A stretch of DNA of 38,728 bases from Carnobacterium_A antarcticum (GTDB lineage Bacteria; Bacillota; Bacilli; Lactobacillales; Carnobacteriaceae): NCBI RefSeq assembly GCF_042658365.1, contig NZ_JBHSQC010000022.1. One strand, given 5' to 3'. This document shows, in pieces, positions 15,149 to 23,361 of the stretch; the stretch's first letter is position 1; every line of letters starts with the position of its first letter. The position numbers and the translations under genes were made by a program. The notes beneath the pieces are model-generated. The model saw only the letters and a list, made by a program, of their open reading frames with translations, did not search any database and was not told where the DNA came from.

Positions 15149-16549
15149 TTATTTAACCAACTCGTATATCGCTTCAGCGTAAATACTCATGGCATTCATC
15201 AAGTCATCAATGGCCATAAACTCGTTAGCTTGGTGCATGGTATCGATGCTATCAGGGAACATAGCACCATAAGCTACACCGCGTTCAAATAAACGTCCAT
15301 ATGTGCCGCCGCCGATCGTTTGTTCATGAGCTTCTAAACCTGTTTGTTTTGCATAAACATTTAACAACGTTTTAACCAATGGATCATCCGCTGGAACGTA
15401 GTGAGGCGCTTGTGCTTTACCGCGTCCCAGAGTTACTCCATATTGGCCTAATTTAGCATCTAAGCCTATTTCAATGCTTTCAGCACTGACACCTTTAGGG
15501 AAGCGGAAGTTTAACGCAATCAATCCGCCGTCTTCTGGTGTGAATGTGAAGACTCCTGGATTTATCGTTAAATCGCCCATTATGTCATCTACATAGTTCA
15601 ATTCCAGTTTTTCAGCTCTAGAATCATCATGGAAATACTCTGCTGTCATTTCTAGATAGTTTTTAGCATCTCCGCCAAATGAATACCCGTTTAAGAAGAT
15701 TGCCAAATAAGTTGCTGCATTCACTCCTCCACGAGGTTCCATCGCATGTGCTGCTTTCCCGTTAACTTCAATCGTGACTTGTTTCCCATCAATGGTCACT
15801 GTTCCAGTCACAGGAGATTTTTCGATAAAGTCATAGAAATCTTTTTCAATTTTTTCAGCTTCTTGACTGTTAAATACAGCTGTTGCATCTTGAGGAACCA
15901 TATTTTCACGTAATCCAGCATCAAAACTGGTCAACTCGTTTTTTCCGCCTGCATTCGTACCTTGCGTACTGACATAGACAGTCAAAATACCTTTTTCACC
16001 ATTAATGATTGGAAATTCTGCATCTGGTGAAAAACCAAAATCAGGTTTTTCTTCTACTTCAAAGTAACGATCCATACACATCCAGCCGCTTTCTTCATCA
16101 GTTCCAATAATGAAACGGATGCGTTTAGAAACCGGCAATTCCAATTCTTTGATCATTTTCAGTGCATAATAAGCTGCCACTCCGGGACCCTTATCATCGC
16201 TCGATCCACGAGCATAGATACGTCCGTCTTTGATCACCGGATCAAACGGGTCTGTTTCCCAACCTGAACCAACTGGTACAACGTCAACATGTGCTAAAAC
16301 GCCAAGTGTTTCGTCGCCTTCTCCATACTCGATGTGACCTGCTAAGTTATCAATATTCTTGGTAACAAAACCATCACGATCTCCAAACGCTAAAAACGCT
16401 TCTAGTGCTTCTTTAGGTCCGAACCCAACAGGAGCTTCTTCTGTTGCTTCACTGTCATCGCGAACACTATTAATTTTCAATAAAGAAATCAAATCCGCTA
16501 AGAAATCTTCTTTACGTGCCGCTGCTTCTTTTTTCCAATCGATTGTCAT
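15149..16549 (-). CDS. pepV: dipeptidase PepV (M20)
   Basis: A cytoplasmic zinc dipeptidase of the Lactobacillales PepV family, 466 aa from MTIDWKKEAAARKEDFLADL, the usual N-terminus of PepV. The open frame runs to 16615 but the extra 22 residues are not family-like. Metal-site segments are LAHVDVVPVGSGW, YARGSSDDKG and GTDEESGW. C-terminal ETIGGGTYGR-like (here EQTIGGGTYGRLFERG) and DTMHQANEF are also typical. It hydrolyses many dipeptides and completes peptide use after import. It is a single-gene unit, with no visible link to the Opp operon. The ribosome site (GGGAG about 10 nt away) is modest. Confidence 0.92.
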   Translation of the reverse strand: MTIDWKKEAAARKEDFLADLISLLKINSVRDDSEATEEAPVGFGPKEALEAFLAFGDRDGFVTKNIDNLAGHIEYGEGDETLGVLAHVDVVPVGSGWETDPFDPVIKDGRIYARGSSDDKGPGVAAYYALKMIKELELPVSKRIRFIIGTDEESGWMCMDRYFEVEEKPDFGFSPDAEFPIINGEKGILTVYVSTQGTNAGGKNELTSFDAGLRENMVPQDATAVFNSQEAEKIEKDFYDFIEKSPVTGTVTIDGKQVTIEVNGKAAHAMEPRGGVNAATYLAIFLNGYSFGGDAKNYLEMTAEYFHDDSRAEKLELNYVDDIMGDLTINPGVFTFTPEDGGLIALNFRFPKGVSAESIEIGLDAKLGQYGVTLGRGKAQAPHYVPADDPLVKTLLNVYAKQTGLEAHEQTIGGGTYGRLFERGVAYGAMFPDSIDTMHQANEFMAIDDLMNAMSIYAEAIYELVK

Positions 16550-16686
16550 ACCCTGAACACTCCCATCCTTCATTTTCAACATCTCTATCATATCACTTTT
16601 TGACTTGCATACCAATATTCCTATCTCATTTTCTTATGTCAAGATACTCTCAAAGATATAAAAAGGGAAAACTGTTATTTTATTGT

Positions 16687-16833
16687 CCAATTATTAGATA
16701 GATAGGCTCTACTTAACCATTTCCTTCTATTTTTCTACCCAACTATCAGATAGACAGACTCTTCTTAACAATTCACTCCATTTTCTTCATCAAACTGTGA
16801 AGTAGAACGTCCCTCGTGCACCTCTACTCATCA
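16687..16833. repeat. degenerate tandem repeat, period about 52 bp
   Basis: Two copies (from 16687 and 16739) share CCAAyTATyAGATAGAyAGrCTC and CTTAACnATT. A third, much weaker copy starts near 16791 (CAAACTGTGAAGTAG). It lies in the 446-nt non-coding stretch between the divergent pepV and nnrD. Its role is unknown; it may hold regulator sites. No clear promoter was found here for pepV. Confidence 0.55.
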
Positions 16834-16925
16834 CACATTGATTTTCGTATTCTATTCAATGGCAACTATCCACTATAAGACCTCAAAAAATAGTTTTTTT
16901 AATGCAAGGTCAAAGGAGGCGAAGG

Positions 16926-16973
16926 ATGAAAAATAATCGTTTTGTCTTTATAATGAGTTTCAAGGAGCTTTAA
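16926..16973 (+). CDS. possible 15-codon leader ORF upstream of nnrD
   Basis: An ATG with an excellent ribosome site (AAAGGAGG, 6 nt spacing) opens a frame MKNNRFVFIMSFKEL ending in TAA at 16971-16973, 22 nt before the nnrD start. It may support translation of nnrD by coupling or be chance. A TATAAT occurs within it (16949-16954) but lacks a good -35. Confidence 0.3.
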   Translation: MKNNRFVFIMSFKEL

Positions 16974-16995
16974 GTATCTGAAGGAGGAAATTCTT

Positions 16996-17823
16996 ATGAA
17001 AAAACTGAATCAAGAAAGTATCCACGGTTTGATTCCAAAAAGAAAAGATGACAGCTACAAAGGCGATTACGGCAGAATTTTAGTCATCGGCGGAAACGAA
17101 TCAATGGGGGGAGCTATTATAATGGCTACTAGTGCAGCGGTAAACAGCGGTGCCGGGTTAGTCAGTGTTGCCACTGCAAAAACCAACCACATTGCCTTGC
17201 ATGCTCGTTTGCCAGAAGCTATGGTGCTGGACTGGAATAACCGTCAAGCGCTCGCACAACAAGTAAAAGCAGCCTCGGTTCTTGTCATTGGACCGGGGAT
17301 GGGTGATTCAAAAGATTCTTTAGAATTATTAAAATCTGTTCTCTCTCTCGTTACAGAAAACCAACAAATCGTGGTTGATGGATCAGCGATCACCATGATG
17401 GCAGAACACCAGCTTTCAACGCCTAAAGCCAAAACTATTTATACTCCTCATTTAGGCGAGTGGGAGCGATTAAGTCATTTAAAACCATCTGAACAAAAAG
17501 AATCTCTAAATCAGACAGCCCGAGCTGAACTAAATGCAACGGTCGTTTTGAAACAACATCGAACGGAAGTTTATTTTGAAGAAGACGTTTGGAAAAATCA
17601 AGCCGGTAATCCTGCAATGGCAACTGGCGGGATGGGCGATACTTTAGCTGGGATGATCGCTGGATTTTTAGCACAATTAGAAAATTCAAAGTCAGCCGTA
17701 TTGGCGGCAGTTTATTTACACAGTCACATTGGCGATAACCTAGCTAAAAAGCAATACGTTGTCTTACCGACCCACATCATTGAACAACTGCCTTTTACTC
17801 TAAAAGAATTTTCCGAAAACTAA
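16996..17823 (+). CDS. nnrD: ADP-dependent NAD(P)H-hydrate dehydratase
   Basis: 275 aa, the length of the stand-alone C-terminal YjeF/carbohydrate-kinase-like domain. It repairs hydrated NAD(P)H by ADP-dependent dehydration. Recognisable segments are KGDYGRILVIGGNESMGGAI, AAVNSGAGLVSVAT, VLVIGPGMG, VVDGSAI, TPHLGEWERL, and the nucleotide-binding GNPAMATGGMGDTLAGMIAG near residue 210. The epimerase domain (NnrE) is not fused to it, as is usual in Lactobacillales. AAGGAGG lies 9 nt before the ATG. It is monocistronic and convergent with the pseudouridine synthase gene. Confidence 0.92.
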   Translation: MKKLNQESIHGLIPKRKDDSYKGDYGRILVIGGNESMGGAIIMATSAAVNSGAGLVSVATAKTNHIALHARLPEAMVLDWNNRQALAQQVKAASVLVIGPGMGDSKDSLELLKSVLSLVTENQQIVVDGSAITMMAEHQLSTPKAKTIYTPHLGEWERLSHLKPSEQKESLNQTARAELNATVVLKQHRTEVYFEEDVWKNQAGNPAMATGGMGDTLAGMIAGFLAQLENSKSAVLAAVYLHSHIGDNLAKKQYVVLPTHIIEQLPFTLKEFSEN

Positions 17824-17826
17824 ATC

Positions 17827-17870
17827 CAAAAAAACCTGACGAAGCCATAATGGCTATCTGTCAGGTTTTT
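17827..17870. terminator. bidirectional terminator
   Basis: AACCTGAC (17833-17840) pairs with GTCAGGTT (17860-17867), with an inner AGCC/GGCT stem, an A-run on the left and a T-run on the right. It ends both nnrD and the convergent rsuA-type gene. Confidence 0.85.
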
Positions 17871-17876
17871 GATTTC

Positions 17877-18599
17877 TTATCGGTAATCTTCCATCACTTT
17901 CATCTCTGCTTCAGTCAATGGTCGATAATGGCCGATTTTTAAGTCTTTATCTAAAGTTAAAGGGCCCATCGATAAACGTTTTAAATAAGTCACTTTTTTA
18001 TCCACCGCTTCAAACATACGTTTAACTTGATGAAACTTGCCTTCATGAATCACGACTTGGATAGTCGACGTTTGTGACTCTGCATTTGTTGATAAAACCG
18101 TTAGCGCCGCTGACCGACAGACAAAACCATCGTCTAAAGTGACTCCTTCATCAAACGCTTGGATATCTTTTTTGTCAACGATTCCTTGGATCACCGCTTC
18201 ATAACATTTATCGACTTCTTTTTTTGGCGATAATAAATTATGAGCTAAAACCCCATCGTTCGTCAACAACAATAACCCTTCTGTATCTTTATCTAATCGG
18301 CCAACTGGGAAAGGGTCCAATAAACGGTCTTGTGAATGAAGCAAATCAATCACCGTTTTATGCAGTTTATCTTCCGTGGCACTGATTACCCCTTGAGGCT
18401 TATGCAGCATCAAATAAATAAATTCTTGGTAATGAACTTTTTCTCCAGCAACCTGCACTTGATCGCTTTCCGGTTCGATATGAACTTTCCCATCTTTAGC
18501 AAGCTTGCCGTTTACTTCGACTTGTTTGCTTTTCAACAATTCTTTAACTGTTTTTCGGGTGCCATATCCTGTATGTGCTAAAAACTTATCTAATCTCAT
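17877..18599 (-). CDS. 16S rRNA pseudouridine synthase, RsuA/RluB/E/F family
   Basis: 240 aa. An N-terminal S4 RNA-binding domain (MRLDKFLAHTGYGTRKTVKELL) is followed by a pseudouridine synthase domain with the catalytic loop GRLDKDTEGLLLLTNDG, where D103 is the nucleophile. IHEGKFHQVKRMFEAV is also characteristic of the RsuA branch. The likely target is the conserved uridine of 16S helix 18, by analogy with RsuA. The gene lies 95 nt downstream of a murJ/ytgP gene in the same direction, a common Firmicutes pairing. A terminator stands between them with little room for a promoter, so expression may rely on readthrough. Confidence 0.9.
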   Translation of the reverse strand: MRLDKFLAHTGYGTRKTVKELLKSKQVEVNGKLAKDGKVHIEPESDQVQVAGEKVHYQEFIYLMLHKPQGVISATEDKLHKTVIDLLHSQDRLLDPFPVGRLDKDTEGLLLLTNDGVLAHNLLSPKKEVDKCYEAVIQGIVDKKDIQAFDEGVTLDDGFVCRSAALTVLSTNAESQTSTIQVVIHEGKFHQVKRMFEAVDKKVTYLKRLSMGPLTLDKDLKIGHYRPLTEAEMKVMEDYR

Positions 18600-18634
18600 T
18601 GTACCTGCTCCATTCTCTTTTTAAAAAAGGGACT

Positions 18635-18674
18635 AAAAAAACTAGGTGGCATCTCTATATAGATGCCAGCTAGC
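18635..18674 (-). terminator. terminator between murJ-type and rsuA-type genes
   Basis: A CTAG(C)TGGCATCT/AGATGCCA(C)CTAG stem followed by seven U on the minus strand. It lies just after the flippase stop and only about 36 nt upstream of the rsuA-type start. Confidence 0.75.
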
Positions 18675-18694
18675 TCTCTTTATCTGTTTTTTGT

Positions 18695-20362
18695 TTATTT
18701 TATTCTTAACTTTCTTCGTAAACCTGCTACCCGTGACCCTAGCAACCGGTCTGCTAACCTAGTTTTTAATGCGGCATACAAGTACACAAATCCACCGATA
18801 GAGGCTGAAACGCCCATGTTGATCAATGAGCCTATTCTGTCTTTTGGTTCAAATAATCGATACATCCCTTGTTGCACAATAAAAACAACTAAGGCCATGG
18901 CGGCCGTAATGATTGCCATCAATAAAAGGCGTCTTAGCAAGAAACCGATATTCAAGTGCGTCATTTTGTAGATAGCGCGTAACATTAAATAGGTTGTCGC
19001 CCCAAAACCAACAATGTTGGATAACAGCATACCATGCGTACCAGCTATAGCCAGCAACGGGTATTGAACCACCAGTTTAACCACTAACCCAACTGCCATT
19101 GCTACCAAAGCTCGCTTTGTTTGGTTGGCTGCTTGAAGAGTCGATCCCAACAAGACAAACAATCCTAGAAAAATGCTCATATAAGAAGACAGTTGCAAAA
19201 TGCTTGCTCCAAATGCACTATAACCATAAACAACGGTATAAAGAGGTTTGGCAACGACTGCCATACCGATTGAAGCCGGCAGCATAATGAAGAAAAATAG
19301 TTGGATACTATCGCTCATTTGTGCTCTTACATCAGCCATTTTATTTCGCGCTAATAAATCAGCAATCAGCGGCACAGAAGTAATCGCCATCGAGCCCGCC
19401 AAAGAAATAACGACCATGATCAGTTTATTTGCATTCCCTGCAGCGATAGCATAATTGTTTTCAATTTGCTTCGCTGTCATATCACTGACCGCATTCATAA
19501 TTGGTGCAAATGTAAATTGATCGATCAGCTGAAAGAAAGTGATTCCTGAACCAATGATAATAAACGGTATCGCTGTTTTAATAATGGATTTGAAAATCTC
19601 ATTAGTGGAAACAGAAATTTTGTTTCTGCTATTTGCAACATTTATATCCAGTTCGGGCTTTTTCCGCCAAATAACGTACAGCAAGTAGCCGATACTGAAC
19701 ACCGCTCCAATAAAGGCTCCAAAAGTTGAAGCCGAAACAGCGTTAACGACACTTCCGTCTGATACCACTCGGATAAGATAGACAGCAGCCAGCATAAATA
19801 TAACTCGGCCTAATTGTTCAATAAATTGTGAAATAGCTGAGGGTGCCATTGTATGATGACCTTGAATAAAACCGCGTGTGACACTCATACAAGGAATAAT
19901 CAACAAGGCCCAGCTTAACGATCGGATAACTTGCGTTCCATCACTTACCGAAGCAGTAGGACTATTGGCTGCAATAAATGGTGCAATCATATACATTAAG
20001 ATGGCTGCAACAATTCCGGTAATGGCCATTACCTGCAGCCCTTTTTTATAAATTTCACGACTGATTTTATATTCCCCTAAAGCGTTGTAATAAGAAACTT
20101 GCTTGGCAATAGCGGAAGGAACTCCGGCTGTAGCAATATTTAAAAACAATGCGTAAGGCGTATACCCTACCATGTAAAGAGCATTGGCAGAGTTTGCTAC
20201 ATCTTGCGTACCCATCCATGCCATCCAAGGGATAATGTATAAAACCCCTAAAAGCCGAGATAAGATGCTGCCGCCGGTCATCCAAGCAGAGCCGCTGACC
20301 ATTTTGTCTCGTGAGCTTTTTTCATTCACCGATGCATTTTCTTTCGTAACATCCTTTGACAT
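18695..20362 (-). CDS. murJ: MurJ/YtgP-type lipid flippase (MATE-like, MVF family)
   Basis: A polytopic membrane protein of 555 aa with about 14 hydrophobic segments. It belongs to the SpoVB/YtgP branch of polysaccharide and lipid II flippases (KMVSGSAWMTGGSILSRLLGVLYIIPW near the start, a long second half with repeated helices). In streptococci, staphylococci and B. subtilis this branch exports lipid II for peptidoglycan. I chose the ATG at 20360-20362 (MSKDVTKENAS) because the promoter at 20404-20432 would start RNA near 20397, leaving almost no leader for the ATG at 20383. Both starts have poor ribosome sites. The symbol is by family and could equally be ytgP. Confidence 0.85.
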   Translation of the reverse strand: MSKDVTKENASVNEKSSRDKMVSGSAWMTGGSILSRLLGVLYIIPWMAWMGTQDVANSANALYMVGYTPYALFLNIATAGVPSAIAKQVSYYNALGEYKISREIYKKGLQVMAITGIVAAILMYMIAPFIAANSPTASVSDGTQVIRSLSWALLIIPCMSVTRGFIQGHHTMAPSAISQFIEQLGRVIFMLAAVYLIRVVSDGSVVNAVSASTFGAFIGAVFSIGYLLYVIWRKKPELDINVANSRNKISVSTNEIFKSIIKTAIPFIIIGSGITFFQLIDQFTFAPIMNAVSDMTAKQIENNYAIAAGNANKLIMVVISLAGSMAITSVPLIADLLARNKMADVRAQMSDSIQLFFFIMLPASIGMAVVAKPLYTVVYGYSAFGASILQLSSYMSIFLGLFVLLGSTLQAANQTKRALVAMAVGLVVKLVVQYPLLAIAGTHGMLLSNIVGFGATTYLMLRAIYKMTHLNIGFLLRRLLLMAIITAAMALVVFIVQQGMYRLFEPKDRIGSLINMGVSASIGGFVYLYAALKTRLADRLLGSRVAGLRRKLRIK

Positions 20363-20403
20363 TTTCCATAACCCTACTCTCATACTTTTATGTACTAATA
20401 TCT

Positions 20404-20432
20404 ATTCTACTTCTTTCCCAATACCGTTGCAA
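20404..20432 (-). promoter_or_regulatory. promoter of the murJ-type gene
   Basis: Minus-strand TTGCAA (20427-20432), a 17-nt spacer and TAGAAT (20404-20409), located between the leuS terminator and the flippase start. Confidence 0.55.
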
Positions 20433-20498
20433 TGCTTTGCAGAGCGTCTTAGAGGATATTTACAAAAATTTAAGGTTCTCATTTTTGACCCCATTAGA

Positions 20499-20528
20499 AA
20501 AGACCACTGTTTTTTAAGCCAGTGGTCT
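20499..20528 (-). terminator. leuS terminator
   Basis: AGACCACTG and CAGTGGTCT form a 9-bp stem followed by UUUUC on the minus strand, 18 nt after the leuS stop. Confidence 0.8.
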
Positions 20529-20545
20529 GATCCCTTATTCTAAAA

Positions 20546-22963
20546 CTAATTCGCTACAATATTAACCAATTTCCCAGGAATAACGATTACTTTTCGGACT
20601 GTTTTTCCTTTAATGGCTTCTTGAATTTTCTCATTAGTCATTGCTAAAGTTTCCAATTCGTCTTTCGTGATTTCTTTAGATGCTTGGGCTTTAGCTTTTA
20701 ATTTTCCGTTCACTTGAAAAACCACTTCTATTTCATCTTGTACTAAGAATGCTTCATCATACGTTGGCCATGCTGCATAAGAAATGCCTTCGTCACTGTT
20801 TGTCAAAACGGCCCACAACTCTTCACCTAGATGAGGAGCAATCGGAGCTAACAACTGTACAAAGCCTTTCATGTACTCTACCGGTAAAGCTTTGGCTTTA
20901 TAGGCTTCGTTCACAAATACCATCAATTGTGAAATAGCTGTATTAAAGCGCAGTTGCTCAAAGTCTTCCGTCACTTTTTTTACAGTTTGGTGGTAGGCTA
21001 CATCTAATGATTGATCATTGAATGTGGTTACGCGGTCACGAAGTTGCCCTTCTTCATCCATCAATAAACGCCAGACTCGGTCTAAGAACTTGCGACTGCC
21101 TTCAAGGCCGTTTTCATTCCATGCAATCGAAGCATCCAACGGTCCCATAAACATTTCATACATCCGTAATGTGTCTGCTCCATATTTTTCAACCACATCA
21201 TCAGGATTTACGACATTGCCTTTTGACTTAGACATTTTTTCGTTGTTTTCTCCCAAAATCATTCCTTGATTAAATAATTTTTGGAAAGGTTCTTTCGTTG
21301 GAACCACACCAATATCGTATAAAAACTTATACCAAAAACGTGCATACAACAAATGTAAAACGGCGTGTTCGGCCCCGCCAATATAAATATCAACCGGCAA
21401 CCATTCTTTCAGCTTTTCAGGGTCTGCTATCATTTCATCGTTAGCAGGATCGATAAACCGTAAATAATACCAAGAACTTCCTGCCCATTGCGGCATGGTA
21501 TTTGTATCACGGCGGCCTTTCATCCCTGTTTCTGGATCGGTAACATTGACCCAGTCGGTAATATTAGCCAGTGGCGATTCGCCAGTACCGCTTGGTTTGA
21601 TTTCATCTGTTTTTGGCAGTAACAACGGAAGCTCTGATTCAGCTAACGTAGTTGATGTGCCATCTTCCCAATGGATAACCGGAATCGGTTCGCCCCAGTA
21701 GCGTTGTCTTGCAAATAACCAGTCACGCAAACGATACGTCGTTTCTTTTTTACCTAAACCTTTTTCTTCTAGCCAAGCATTTATTTTAGCAATGGCTTCT
21801 TCTTTGCCCAAACCATCTAGGAAATCTGAATTGATGTGTGGACCATCTTCTAAAAAGGCCTCTTTTTCTATTTGACCGCCTGCTAAGACGGGGGTAATTT
21901 CTAAGCCAAAAGTTTTTGCAAACTCGTAATCCCGTTGATCGTGTGCTGGAACAGCCATGATTGCACCTGTACCATAAGACGCTAAGACATAATCAGAAAT
22001 CCAAATCGGTATTTCTTTCCCGTTTACTGGATTTACTGCGTAAGCTCCTGTGAATACGCCAGTTTTTTCTTTGCTTAAATCCGTCCGGTCTAAATCACTT
22101 TTCAGACTAACTTTTTCAATATAAGCTTTGATTTCTGCTTCTTGTTCAGGAGTCGTAATTTTTTCCACTAAGTCCAATTCTGGTGCCATGACACAATAAG
22201 TTGCTCCAAATAATGTGTCTGGACGAGTCGTAAAAATAGTGAAGTCTTGTTCTGTATCTTTAACTGTAAAAGAGACATTTGCTCCAACCGATTTTCCGAT
22301 CCAATTGCGTTGCATATCTTTAATACTATCAGGCCAATCAACCAATTCTAAATCTTCTAATAAACGTTCAGCATAAGCTGTTATTTTCAACATCCATTGT
22401 TTCATTGGTTTGCGGAAAACAGGATGTCCGCCACGTTCGCTTTTTCCATCGATAACTTCTTCGTTAGCCAATACTGTTCCTAGAGCAGGACACCAGTTAA
22501 CCGCAACTTCTGCTTCATAAGCTAATCCTTTTTCGTATAATTTAATAAAAATCCATTGGGTCCATTTGTAATAACTTGGATCAGTCGTATTGATTTCACG
22601 TTTCCAATCGTAACTAAAACCCAATGAGTTGATTTGACGGCGAAATGTTTCAATATTATGAGCAGTAAACTCCGCAGGATCATTTCCGGTATCTAACGCA
22701 TATTGTTCAGCCGGCAAACCAAAAGCATCCCATCCCATTGGATGCAATACATTGTAACCTTGTGCACGTTTCATACGTGAAAGAATGTCTGTCGCAGTGT
22801 AGCCTTCTGGATGTCCAACATGTAACCCTTGTCCAGATGGGTACGGAAACATATCCAGAGCATAAAATTTTTCTTTTGCTGAATCTTCAGTTGTCTGGAA
22901 AGTTTTATTATCTGCCCAGTACTTTTGCCATTTTTTTTCAATAGTCTTATGATTGAAACTCAT
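20546..22963 (-). CDS. leuS: leucyl-tRNA synthetase
   Basis: 805 aa, the normal bacterial length. A class I synthetase: the HIGH motif is HVGH in PYPSGQGLHVGHPEGY, the KMSKS motif is intact (EKMSKSKGNVV), and the CP1 editing domain has TTRPDTLFGATY. The WAGSSWYYLRF block and C-terminal anticodon-binding region are present, ending in RKVIVIPGKLVNIVAN. It charges tRNA-Leu in the cytoplasm. GAGGG lies about 10 nt before the ATG. It is monocistronic, preceded by a leucine T-box leader with its own promoter and followed by an intrinsic terminator. Confidence 0.97.
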   Translation of the reverse strand: MSFNHKTIEKKWQKYWADNKTFQTTEDSAKEKFYALDMFPYPSGQGLHVGHPEGYTATDILSRMKRAQGYNVLHPMGWDAFGLPAEQYALDTGNDPAEFTAHNIETFRRQINSLGFSYDWKREINTTDPSYYKWTQWIFIKLYEKGLAYEAEVAVNWCPALGTVLANEEVIDGKSERGGHPVFRKPMKQWMLKITAYAERLLEDLELVDWPDSIKDMQRNWIGKSVGANVSFTVKDTEQDFTIFTTRPDTLFGATYCVMAPELDLVEKITTPEQEAEIKAYIEKVSLKSDLDRTDLSKEKTGVFTGAYAVNPVNGKEIPIWISDYVLASYGTGAIMAVPAHDQRDYEFAKTFGLEITPVLAGGQIEKEAFLEDGPHINSDFLDGLGKEEAIAKINAWLEEKGLGKKETTYRLRDWLFARQRYWGEPIPVIHWEDGTSTTLAESELPLLLPKTDEIKPSGTGESPLANITDWVNVTDPETGMKGRRDTNTMPQWAGSSWYYLRFIDPANDEMIADPEKLKEWLPVDIYIGGAEHAVLHLLYARFWYKFLYDIGVVPTKEPFQKLFNQGMILGENNEKMSKSKGNVVNPDDVVEKYGADTLRMYEMFMGPLDASIAWNENGLEGSRKFLDRVWRLLMDEEGQLRDRVTTFNDQSLDVAYHQTVKKVTEDFEQLRFNTAISQLMVFVNEAYKAKALPVEYMKGFVQLLAPIAPHLGEELWAVLTNSDEGISYAAWPTYDEAFLVQDEIEVVFQVNGKLKAKAQASKEITKDELETLAMTNEKIQEAIKGKTVRKVIVIPGKLVNIVAN

Positions 22964-23005
22964 ATCGTTAATCCCTCTTCCTCAGTTTAATCGTTTAATA
23001 AATTA

Positions 23006-23058
23006 AAAAATCGCCCTATGAGCGCAGATAAATAATCTGATACTCATAGGACGATTGA
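23006..23058 (-). terminator. T-box regulated terminator of leuS
   Basis: AATCGtCCTATGAG pairs with CTCATAGGgCGATT and is followed by U6. It lies directly after the T-box sequence, as expected for a tRNA-responsive attenuator. Confidence 0.85.
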
Positions 23059-23270
23059 ACAGTTTACTGATCGTGGTACCACCTATGTTTTCTACAAAAT
23101 TTCTGTAGACTCTTCTTACCTTTAACGCAGGCGTTACGGCTTTACTTACTGATCGATTTCAGTAAAGCAACATCCAAGGCGAGTTCAAAAGCTTTCTTTA
23201 TGCATTTCCACCAACCATGCACTCTCTTTAAAAGAAGTATTTCTACTATTCCTTTTCTTTGTTTTTAACT
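23006..23270 (-). promoter_or_regulatory. T-box leader (tRNA-Leu responsive) of leuS
   Basis: On the minus strand the conserved T-box core TGGTACCACG lies at 23081-23072, followed by the terminator. The stem I region holds GAACTCGCCTTGG, with CTC (Leu) at 23183-23181 in the specifier position. Uncharged tRNA-Leu with a GAG anticodon would stabilise the antiterminator. This fits the downstream gene exactly. Confidence 0.9.
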
Positions 23271-23279
23271 ATTGATTCT

Positions 23280-23308
23280 ATTCTATCAAATAAACAGCTA
23301 GCGAGCAA
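23280..23308 (-). promoter_or_regulatory. leuS T-box promoter
   Basis: Minus-strand TTGCTC (23303-23308), a 17-nt spacer and TAGAAT (23280-23285), immediately downstream of the nagE terminator. Confidence 0.6.
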
Positions 23309-23309
23309 T

Positions 23310-23344
23310 AGCAAAGTGCCCTTCGTCGCTTAAACAAAGGGCAC
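23310..23344 (-). terminator. nagE terminator
   Basis: AGTGCCCTT and AAGGGCACT form a 9-bp stem about 17 nt after the nagE stop, followed by UUUGCUAUUG. The U-run is short. Confidence 0.65.
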
Positions 23345-23361
23345 TAGCTTAATTCATTTAA

